Shown piece by piece: positions 1 to 6,507 of a stretch of DNA of 8,711 nt. Location of the stretch: contig JAEDEB010000076.1 of assembly GCA_016293535.1 (NCBI GenBank), positions 1 to 8,711 of the forward strand, in the 5' to 3' direction. Source of the DNA: Bacteroidales bacterium. Lineage in GTDB: Bacteria; Bacteroidota; Bacteroidia; Bacteroidales; UBA932. The translations under genes were made by a program, and so were the position numbers. The number at the start of each line of letters is the position of its first letter. Positions within the stretch are counted from its first letter, which is position 1. The notes beneath the pieces are model-generated. The model did not search any database, had not been told where the DNA came from, and saw only the letters and a list, made by a program, of their open reading frames with translations.

Positions 1-1083
1 AATGTGGACGGTTTGCCGGATATCAGTTATATCTTTGGATCTACCAACCCTGATGGCCCTGGTGCTTCCGGAACCACAACTATGGCAGGCATTGCCAATG
101 GGCTTGGATGGGACATAATTGCGGCGAGTGAAGATTTTGAGTATCATTCACAGCTTGCCGCAGGACTCTCGAATTATAATGCCGGATCATATCGGGGCAC
201 TGTTACTTCAAGCAATACCTCATCAAGTAGTCGCGCTGACACCGACGGCCTTTGTTTCTTCTGGAAGAAAGACTTGACAGTTACCAGCGAGGGTAACAGC
301 CCAGGAAGTAACAACTGGGAGAAGATGGTTCAGTACAACGATGAGGAAGGTGGTCTTACAGGCGGCGCGAACACCTGCATCAAGAAGGGTTTCCGCCACT
401 ACGAGGTGACCGTGGATGCGACAAACAACGTCGTCATCGACGTATATATCACCCACATGAACACCTACAGCGGCAGCGGCAACACCGAAAGCAACGCATA
501 TGTGAAGGCAGTACTGAGCCAGCTTCGCCAGTTACGGGACTATGCCCTCGAGAAGGCAAAGGCGAACAAAAGGCCTGCGATCATTATGGGCGATACCAAT
601 ATGCGCTACACCCGTCACGACATCAAGACCAACTTCCTCGATGTGGTTGCGGCATACGACAGCAATGCGGGCTACACGGTGTCCGACCCTTGGGTGGAGT
701 TCTACCGCGACGGAGTCTATCCTCAGTGGAACAGTCTCTCGCTGATGACCAGGTTCGCGTTCGATGGAGATACGACGAATGATATCGTATGCGCGGACAA
801 TCAGAAGGGTGAGGTTGTGGACAAGATTTGGTACATCAACGTGCCAGGTGCGGAGGTTCAGCTGAAAGCGACCGCCCATCAGAATGATGTGGACAATTTC
901 AGGAAGAGCACTTCAAACGTTTCCTACTCCGGAGTGATGGTCGAGGACGCAAACGGTTCGAACACCAGCGGCAACACCAAATACAACAGCGGTCAGAGCA
1001 TATCCTACACCAAGGACGTCGGCTATTCCGACCACTTCCCGGTAGTGACGACATTCCAGTGGACCAAGACAATAAGCAAATAG
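1..1083 (+). CDS. Endonuclease/exonuclease/phosphatase (EEP) family protein, C-terminal part (5' end outside window)
   Basis: The reading frame is open from base 1, so the true start lies upstream; the GTG at base 4 is not a convincing start. Counting residues from base 4, the metal-dependent phosphodiesterase motifs of the EEP fold (DNase I, exonuclease III, sphingomyelinase type) appear in the expected order: ASEDF with the metal-binding Glu at 43, THMN with His151 and Asn153, MGDTN with Asp197 and Asn199, VDKIWY with Asp273, and YSDHFP with Asp343-His344 near the C-terminus. The catalytic set therefore looks complete. A Ser/Thr-rich stretch (about 68-76) suits an exported protein, but any signal peptide would be upstream. 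The spacing of Glu and EDFxYH resembles secreted sphingomyelinase-like members more than DNA repair enzymes; the substrate cannot be read from sequence. It is followed after 23 bases by the CotH lipoprotein gene, so the two are probably cotranscribed. Confidence 0.85.
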   Translation, partial: NVDGLPDISYIFGSTNPDGPGASGTTTMAGIANGLGWDIIAASEDFEYHSQLAAGLSNYNAGSYRGTVTSSNTSSSSRADTDGLCFFWKKDLTVTSEGNSPGSNNWEKMVQYNDEEGGLTGGANTCIKKGFRHYEVTVDATNNVVIDVYITHMNTYSGSGNTESNAYVKAVLSQLRQLRDYALEKAKANKRPAIIMGDTNMRYTRHDIKTNFLDVVAAYDSNAGYTVSDPWVEFYRDGVYPQWNSLSLMTRFAFDGDTTNDIVCADNQKGEVVDKIWYINVPGAEVQLKATAHQNDVDNFRKSTSNVSYSGVMVEDANGSNTSGNTKYNSGQSISYTKDVGYSDHFPVVTTFQWTKTISK

Positions 1084-1106
1084 ACTGACACACAATACAA
1101 CACGAT

Positions 1107-3827
1107 ATGTCAACCCTTTCCAACAACATCAAATCAGCACTGCTCACCGTTATGGCGGGGGCGGTGCTGACTGCTTGTAACGACTTTGCCAATCTTGAAG
1201 ACAACTTTCCGGCAGGAAAGAAAATCAAGATTGCAGCTGAAATTGAGGAAACAGTCTCAACAAAAACCTGTATCGACCCCTACCCGTACAGCGGCGGAGT
1301 TACAGGATTGCTCTGGTCTCCAAAAGACAGCATAGGCGTCTTCAGCAAAGATGGAAGCGAGAATTCCCGCTTTGTCAACAACTCACTCTCTAATGTCAAG
1401 AATGCAGAATTCGAAGGGGTTATGGGGAGTGAACCGGAATATGCATATTTCCCATATACTACCGCAAATGACGGAAGGACTGCTGACAGACTCCAGGGTA
1501 CAGTACATACCACCCAGGGCTACAGCTCAAACAGAAGGGTACTCTCGGATGATTGGAAATACGGTCGCCGCCGCCGAGACAAGGAGACAGAGAACGGAGA
1601 AGACGCTAACAACTATTCATTCTCGATGAAACAGCTATTCTCGCTCGCAAAGGTCACTGTGTCAGCAACAGGCACTGAATTCACGGACCAGGTCCTCCAC
1701 AGCATAAGGCTGAGGGTCGGTTCTCCTGAAGGGGTACGCCGGATTAACGGAGACTTCGAATTCGATGCACGCAGCGGGGAGTACAAAATGGTAGGAGAGG
1801 CTGTCTACGGAGAAAGCAATGTGACCACAATGGAATGGCTCGACACCCCTGTCCTCACCGAAGGCAACAGCAAGACAGGATACCTAACCCTGATTCCGGA
1901 CATCCACAAAGGTGATACCCTTGTTATAAGAATGGATCTGGCTGACTACAGTGTTGAATATAAGGTTAAGGTAAAGGTGGATTTCCAGCCTGGATATATG
2001 TACGAACTGCCGCTTGCGATGAGTTCGCTTGCTGAGAAGATGTCCGAGGACTACGGACTGACACCTAAAAAGACCGTGCTCCCAACCATTTCCTCCTTCA
2101 AGTTCCTTGTATCTGAGAACAGCGGCAAGTTACTGGACAACAGGCTGGTAACAAGCGTTTCATCCTCGAAATACAGCAGTTCGTTCAAGAGTGTCAGCGA
2201 ACACGCTGCAACCATTGATGGCAACAAAATCAGCCTCGTGATACCTTACCTCTATGACTTCAATCTCGCGCCGCGTTTCACTGCACCGGAAGGTGCAGTG
2301 ATCAGCGCTGACGGAGTGGAACTCGAGAACGGAGCCACGGCAGTGGACTGGGCAAACACCAGGAACCTTTCCGTCACTGTGAACGGGCTGACAAGGGTAT
2401 ATGATGTAGAAATCCGTAACACAGGACTGCCTGTGGTGGTGATAAATCAAAGCAGCAGCGGCGATTTCAGCAAGGTCTATTCAGGAGGATTAAACATAGG
2501 AAACACAAACATTGGAGGAACCCTTGTAAACCAATTCGTAGATTTCATGGTCCGCGGCAAGGAAACTGAATGGGTGGAGGACGACTTGATGACGGTCTAT
2601 AACCCTGACGGCAGCGTGGATATGGCGACAACAAACTGCGGAATCCGCCTCAGGGGCAACTCCACACAGAAACTTCCGAAAAAACCGTTTGCAATCAAAC
2701 TGACAGCAAAGAAGTCCATCCTGGGTATGCCTTCCCACAAGCGCTGGTGTCTTCTCGCAAACTGGCTGGATCGTTCCAAGATTAGAAATCTCACCGGCTT
2801 TGCCGTAGCAAGGATGACAACGGAAGCGTGGAAGAACGGGCAGATTGACGAAGGAATTACCTGGACCCCTTCCGGTTGCAGCGTGGAACTTGTCATAAAC
2901 GGTCATCACGTCGGAAACTACCTACTCTGCGAACAGATAAAGATAGGAAGCAAACGCCTCAACATCAAAGACTGCTACGAGGACTTGAGTCTTGACGGAC
3001 TGGATTGCAGTTTTGAGAAATGCGGATTCCTCGTGGAATTCGATGTGATGCAGGACGAGACATACAAGGGCATCACAAAAAGAGGCATAACCTGGCAACT
3101 CAAGGATGACTTGCTCGCTGACGGCTATTCAACTCTAATAGGAAAGAAAATTCAGGAAATTGAAACAGCCATCGATGGTGGGGACTTCTCCAACTATTCT
3201 CAACTTATCGACCTGCCTTCATTCATCGACCAATGGTTTGTGGTAGAACTGGCGATGAACAGGGAATATACGGAGCCGAGATCACTCTTCTCATATTTCA
3301 ACGGAGGAAACGACAAACTCCATGCGGGTCCGGTATGGGATTTCGACCGCGCAACCTTCCAGAATCCTACCAAAGCGCAGGAACTCGGTTCTGACAGAAT
3401 CAAACCTTACAACAAACTCCTGAGCTCTTCTTCCAAGGTAAGCAAGAGCGGTGGCTACAAGGAGAACCAGCAACCTTGTCTGTGGTATCCGCTTCTTATG
3501 GATGACGCGCAATTCGTCGATATGGTCAAGGCCCGCTGGGCGGTGATGTATCCGTATCTGATGGAGGTGGTTTATTGGATAGCTGCGTACGGGGATGCAA
3601 ACAGACTGTCCTGGGAATATGACAGCGTGATGTGGCCTGGAACTGCTACAGCCCTGAATGCCGGCTATCCGAGCGGATTCAAAGACTTCACCGGAGACGA
3701 GAATCTAACCAACTATAGCGAGGTCATAAAAAATCTCATCGAATGCTATCAGGCAAGGCTGAATGCGATGAATGACCTCATCATTGGCGCGGAAGGCAGC
3801 TTTGAGGTCAATGAAAGTACTCTTTAA
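1107..3827 (+). CDS. Lipoprotein with fimbrillin-like N-terminal region and C-terminal CotH kinase domain
   Basis: 906 residues. The N-terminus has a hydrophobic segment (about 10-20) and a lipobox LTAC with Cys24, so this should be a lipid-anchored exported protein. Residues 40-300 resemble Bacteroidales fimbrillin/Mfa-like domains: a TKT segment at 52-54, W70 followed by DSIGVF, a YFPY segment at 114-117 and YLTLIP near 259-264. Residues 325-437 look like a beta-sandwich linker. From about 441 (LPVVVIN) the CotH kinase domain follows, with RLRGNST (514-520), KKPFAIKL (525-532), the W-x-LLANW-x-D-x-SKIRN block (547-561), NYLLCEQI (604-611) and GPVWDFD (741-747), where CotH kinases place essential metal-binding Asp residues. 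CotH family members are atypical protein kinases, first characterised in spore coats; the target here is unknown. An odd polybasic-then-acidic stretch (RRRRDKETENGED) sits at 154-166. The ATG is 23 bases after the EEP stop, supporting one operon. Confidence 0.86.
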   Translation: MSTLSNNIKSALLTVMAGAVLTACNDFANLEDNFPAGKKIKIAAEIEETVSTKTCIDPYPYSGGVTGLLWSPKDSIGVFSKDGSENSRFVNNSLSNVKNAEFEGVMGSEPEYAYFPYTTANDGRTADRLQGTVHTTQGYSSNRRVLSDDWKYGRRRRDKETENGEDANNYSFSMKQLFSLAKVTVSATGTEFTDQVLHSIRLRVGSPEGVRRINGDFEFDARSGEYKMVGEAVYGESNVTTMEWLDTPVLTEGNSKTGYLTLIPDIHKGDTLVIRMDLADYSVEYKVKVKVDFQPGYMYELPLAMSSLAEKMSEDYGLTPKKTVLPTISSFKFLVSENSGKLLDNRLVTSVSSSKYSSSFKSVSEHAATIDGNKISLVIPYLYDFNLAPRFTAPEGAVISADGVELENGATAVDWANTRNLSVTVNGLTRVYDVEIRNTGLPVVVINQSSSGDFSKVYSGGLNIGNTNIGGTLVNQFVDFMVRGKETEWVEDDLMTVYNPDGSVDMATTNCGIRLRGNSTQKLPKKPFAIKLTAKKSILGMPSHKRWCLLANWLDRSKIRNLTGFAVARMTTEAWKNGQIDEGITWTPSGCSVELVINGHHVGNYLLCEQIKIGSKRLNIKDCYEDLSLDGLDCSFEKCGFLVEFDVMQDETYKGITKRGITWQLKDDLLADGYSTLIGKKIQEIETAIDGGDFSNYSQLIDLPSFIDQWFVVELAMNREYTEPRSLFSYFNGGNDKLHAGPVWDFDRATFQNPTKAQELGSDRIKPYNKLLSSSSKVSKSGGYKENQQPCLWYPLLMDDAQFVDMVKARWAVMYPYLMEVVYWIAAYGDANRLSWEYDSVMWPGTATALNAGYPSGFKDFTGDENLTNYSEVIKNLIECYQARLNAMNDLIIGAEGSFEVNESTL

Positions 3828-3839
3828 TAGATTTGCATC

Positions 3840-3870
3840 AGGGGGCGGGAGTTAACTCTCCTGCCCCTTT
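3840..3870. terminator. Convergent-gene hairpin terminator
   Basis: A 12-bp stem (3840-3851 with 3858-3869, two G-T wobbles) encloses a 6-base loop TTAACT. On the + strand the distal arm ends in CCCCTTTCT, a short T-rich tail that would terminate the CotH operon. On the - strand the same stem encodes the last residues of the cotransporter, and its TAA stop (3852-3854) lies in the loop. The - strand side lacks a T tract, so termination there is less certain. Confidence 0.7.
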
Positions 3871-5537
3871 CTCAATACGGCCTGGGAAACATTGATGAGG
3901 AAGTCGCCCATCTTCTCCAACTGTTCGAGGATGTTGAGATAGAAGACGGTTTCGAAGTAGGCGTCACCCTTGGATTCAATGTCGCCGAGTTCCTTCTCGC
4001 GGCACTCGTCCCTGAATTCGTTGATTGCCCTCTCGTCGAGTTCTGCGTTGCGTATGTCCTTGATTCTGGATGAGTTCTCGAGGTTCCAAATCATATCCTC
4101 ATAAGCCTGGGAGAGGTATCCTGTCATCTTGCAGAGCTTTGCGATGTGCTCAGGCGAGAGTCTCCGGCCATAGGCCTTCATGTGGAGAAGGGAGCGGCTG
4201 ATGGACTCTCCGCTATCGCCCAGGGACTCGAGCTCGCTGCATATCCTTATCTGCGAGCGCACAAGACCCTTCGACTCCTCGCTGAGGTGGTTCTTGCCAA
4301 GGTCGTTCAGGAACTTCACTATCTCGTATTCTATCCTGTCTGAAATTTCCTCGTACTTGACGAGCTTGTCACGATAGGTCTTGAACTTGCTTTCGTTGTC
4401 GGAATTGGTGATTGCCTCACTGAGGTACTCCAGGCCGTTCTTCATAACCTTTCCGAAATGTATGATTTCCTTGCTGGACTCTGCGAGCGCAAGCTCAGGA
4501 GTGGATACGAGTCCATAGTCTAGGTATTTGATGCGCACGTCGGATGCATCCTCGGGCATAGGCTTGTCCTTGATGACCGCCCTGACGAGCTTTTCGATTT
4601 GTTTGGTGAACCAGATCATTATCATAGTGTTTATGAGGTTGAAGACTGTATGGAGCATCGAAATTCCGTAGACGAGCGAAGTGGCCTCATCGACACCCAT
4701 AAGGGATACTATCCACTGGATGAAGCGTACAAAAGGGTGGAAAATGGCCAGAGCCCATATCACTCCGAACAGATTGAACACCGTATGCGCGAGCGCTGCC
4801 CTTCTGGCGTTTACGCTTCCCACGGATGCGGCGATGTTGGCGGTAATGGTTGTTCCGATATTTTCACCGAGCACCATCGCGGCGGCCATGTCGAACTTTA
4901 TCCAGCCCATATTGAGCATAATCAGGGTCAATGCGACAGTGGCGCTGGAGGACTGGAGTATCAGGGTCAATATCGTACCGAGAAGAAGGAACAGCAGAAC
5001 CGAACCGTAGCCGTGACCGGACCAGGAGGTTATGAAAGCGAGAACCTCCGGAGTCTCCTTGAGGTCAGGAACCGAACTCTTCATAAGGGAGAGGCCGAGG
5101 AATAGGAGTGAGAAACCTATCACCAACTCGCTTATGTTCCTGAGTCTGTCCTTCTTGGAAACGCTCATCACGAAGCCGAGGGCCATCAGCGGCACCGCAA
5201 TGGCGGAGATGTCAGCCTTGAACCCAAATACGGCGATTATCCACGCCGTCATTGTGGTTCCTATGTTTGCGCCCATTATGACACCGATTGCCTGGGCCAG
5301 GGTGAGAAGGCCGGCGCTGACAAAGCCCACGACCATCACCGTCGTTGCGCTTGAGGACTGTATCGCTGCGGTGACGCCGAAACCGGTCAGCACGCCCTTG
5401 AAGGGATTGGAGGTCATTGTCCCGAGAAGCCGCCTCAGACCGCCTCCGGCCGTCTTCTGGAGTCCCGTACTCATCATATTCATTCCGTACAGGAACATGC
5501 CCAGGGCACCGATCAATGTCAAAATATTCATTATCAT
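3852..5537 (-). CDS. Na+/phosphate cotransporter (NptA/PNaS family) with C-terminal PhoU-like domain
   Basis: 561 residues. The membrane half (about 1-312) contains the duplicated signature of the sodium-phosphate cotransporter family: QSSSATT at 60-66 and QSSSATV at 195-201, each followed by GANIGTT (89-95) and GENIGTT (224-230). These inverted repeats form the Na+ and phosphate site in this family. Several hydrophobic helices surround them. The C-terminal half (about 345-555) is charged, helical and PhoU-like, with acidic ELESLGD (435-441) and LEQLEKMGD (537-545) segments of the kind that bind metals in PhoU. The expected role is Na+-driven phosphate uptake at the inner membrane, with the PhoU part as regulator. 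Two in-frame ATGs (codons 1 and 3) are possible starts and no close Shine-Dalgarno decides between them. The gene is divergent from the PhoB-like/PhoR-like operon, which supports a phosphate role. Confidence 0.92.
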   Translation of the reverse strand: MIMNILTLIGALGMFLYGMNMMSTGLQKTAGGGLRRLLGTMTSNPFKGVLTGFGVTAAIQSSSATTVMVVGFVSAGLLTLAQAIGVIMGANIGTTMTAWIIAVFGFKADISAIAVPLMALGFVMSVSKKDRLRNISELVIGFSLLFLGLSLMKSSVPDLKETPEVLAFITSWSGHGYGSVLLFLLLGTILTLILQSSSATVALTLIMLNMGWIKFDMAAAMVLGENIGTTITANIAASVGSVNARRAALAHTVFNLFGVIWALAIFHPFVRFIQWIVSLMGVDEATSLVYGISMLHTVFNLINTMIMIWFTKQIEKLVRAVIKDKPMPEDASDVRIKYLDYGLVSTPELALAESSKEIIHFGKVMKNGLEYLSEAITNSDNESKFKTYRDKLVKYEEISDRIEYEIVKFLNDLGKNHLSEESKGLVRSQIRICSELESLGDSGESISRSLLHMKAYGRRLSPEHIAKLCKMTGYLSQAYEDMIWNLENSSRIKDIRNAELDERAINEFRDECREKELGDIESKGDAYFETVFYLNILEQLEKMGDFLINVSQAVLRKGQES

Positions 5538-5562
5538 ATTGTCACAAGATTAATTTCCTGCG

Positions 5563-5593
5563 CAAATATCATATCCGGAAGCGGGACTTCAAT
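5563..5593 (-). promoter_or_regulatory. Candidate Bacteroidetes promoter for the Na/Pi cotransporter
   Basis: Read on the - strand, a -7-like element GATATTTG (5570-5563, one mismatch to TAnnTTTG) is preceded after 19 bases by ATTG (5593-5590, one mismatch to the TTTG -33 element). Transcription would start near 5556, giving a leader of about 20 bases. The element shares the 12-mer ATATTTGCGCAG with the opposing promoter. Confidence 0.5.
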
Positions 5594-5607
5594 GCGGAGG
5601 CCCTGAC

Positions 5608-5634
5608 TGTTAAGCCCATTTATCGGAGAGTTAA
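5608..5634 (-). promoter_or_regulatory. Candidate Pho-box-like hexamer array facing the cotransporter
   Basis: On the - strand three hexamers recur at offsets of 11 and 10 bases: TTAACT (5634-5629), ATAAAT (5623-5618, weak) and TTAACA (5613-5608). The array ends 14 bases before the candidate -33 element. Direct repeats at one helical turn are how PhoB/PhoP-type regulators bind DNA; TTAACA fits the Bacillus PhoP hexamer consensus. The middle repeat is degenerate, so this array is weaker than the one facing the regulator gene. Confidence 0.4.
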
Positions 5635-5652
5635 CCTTCCTTCAGCATTTTA

Positions 5653-5690
5653 GTAACAATTTCTTAACATTGGTTATCTTATCGTTAACG
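5653..5690 (+). promoter_or_regulatory. Candidate Pho-box-like hexamer array facing the response regulator
   Basis: Four hexamers recur in one orientation at offsets of 11, 10 and 11 bases: GTAACA (5653), TTAACA (5664), TTATCT (5674) and TTAACG (5685). The array ends 10 bases before the TTTG -33 element of the regulator promoter. This helical phasing matches known boxes for PhoB/PhoP-family regulators (Bacillus PhoP TT(A/C/T)ACA-type repeats; E. coli 7+4 bp repeats). It would make the operon autoregulated. Binding by the adjacent regulator is an inference. Confidence 0.5.
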
Positions 5691-5700
5691 CGCACGATTT

Positions 5701-5733
5701 TTTGAATTCGTTCGAGGAAAGAAGTTATATTTG
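5701..5733 (+). promoter_or_regulatory. Bacteroidetes-type promoter of the response regulator-histidine kinase operon
   Basis: TTTG (5701-5704) and TATATTTG (5726-5733, exact TAnnTTTG) are separated by 21 bases, as in the Bacteroidetes -33/-7 promoter. Initiation would fall near 5738-5741, leaving a leader of about 15-18 bases before the ATG at 5756. This rules out translation from the upstream TTG at 5702. Confidence 0.75.
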
Positions 5734-5755
5734 CGCAGTTCAAACTAACGGTCTC

Positions 5756-6457
5756 ATGAAAGTGATGATAGTAGACGACGAGGCTGACATTCGGGAAATC
5801 CTCGCATTCAACCTCTCCGGCGCAGGATACGAAACCGTGGAATGCGGCACTGCAGAAGCAGCCCTCTCACAGGTACGCAAAGGCGCGGCTCCTGACATTA
5901 TCCTGCTCGACGTGATGCTCCCGGGGATGTCAGGATTCAAGCTCGCCGACACCCTCAGGCGTACGGACAATTGCCGAGTCCCGATAATCTTCCTCACGGC
6001 GCGCAACGCAGAGAACGACCTCCTGACCGGATTCTCGGCCGGAGCTGACGACTATATCAGCAAACCGTTCTCCGTCAACGAGGTACTCGCCAGGGTGAAG
6101 GCTGTCCTCCGCAGATCCGGCACCGCAGCGCCGACCCCTTCGAAAATCATAATCGGCGGCGTGTGCATAGACACTGAAACAATGTCCGTCACCGTTGACG
6201 GCTCGCCCGCATCGCTCTCCCGCAAGGAATACGACATACTCCACCTGCTCGCGGACAACCCCGGAAAAACCTTCTCGCGTTCCGATTTCATACGCGAACT
6301 CTGGAAGGATGCACCATACGTTCTCGACAGGACGGTTGATGTCCATATAGCCCGCATCCGGTCCAAACTCGGTCCATGGCGCGAGCTCATTACCAACCGC
6401 GCCGGTTTCGGCTACTGCCTCGAACCCCGCACCGACGCTCCTGCAGAGAAATCCTGA
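5756..6457 (+). CDS. PhoB/OmpR-family response regulator
   Basis: 233 residues, the usual length for the family. The receiver domain (1-118) has the acidic pocket Asp7-Asp8, phosphoacceptor Asp52 in LLDVMLPGMSG, the switch residue Thr81 in FLTA and the conserved Lys103 in SKPF. The winged-helix DNA-binding domain (about 130-233) includes the SRKEYDILHLL segment, the recognition helix region DRTVDVHIARIRSKL, and the wing hairpin ending GFGYCLE. The ATG at 5756 is chosen because an in-frame TTG at 5702 lies upstream of the -7 element and would not be transcribed. The histidine kinase begins 50 bases after the stop, so the two form an operon. Divergence from a Na/Pi-PhoU gene and the hexamer arrays suggest a PhoB-like role in phosphate limitation. 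A WalR-like or other envelope role cannot be excluded from the protein alone. Confidence 0.9.
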   Translation: MKVMIVDDEADIREILAFNLSGAGYETVECGTAEAALSQVRKGAAPDIILLDVMLPGMSGFKLADTLRRTDNCRVPIIFLTARNAENDLLTGFSAGADDYISKPFSVNEVLARVKAVLRRSGTAAPTPSKIIIGGVCIDTETMSVTVDGSPASLSRKEYDILHLLADNPGKTFSRSDFIRELWKDAPYVLDRTVDVHIARIRSKLGPWRELITNRAGFGYCLEPRTDAPAEKS

Positions 6458-6507
6458 CCGTTCCCGCCGAAGCGGACTACATTGACAAAGCAGACGACAC
6501 TGAAGCT

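Noticed and set aside
4599..5105. 168-codon + strand open frame opposite the cotransporter
   Set aside because: Low-complexity His/Gly/Glu-rich translation with no recognisable domain, antisense to a conserved gene.
5032..5553. 173-codon + strand open frame opposite the cotransporter
   Set aside because: It is antisense to a clear membrane protein gene and its translation shows no family features; a shadow frame.
5702..5755. Upstream TTG start extending the response regulator by 18 residues
   Set aside because: The extension contains the -7 element TATATTTG, so it would not be transcribed, and MKVMIVDDE is the normal N-terminus of the family.
6464..6475. Small hairpin CCGC-CGAA-GCGG between regulator and kinase
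   Set aside because: A 4-bp stem without a T run is too weak to call a terminator or attenuator.
6376..6507. Upstream start for the histidine kinase inside the regulator gene
   Set aside because: It adds 44 arginine-rich residues with no similarity to a sensor N-terminus; the ATG at 6508 directly precedes the first membrane helix.
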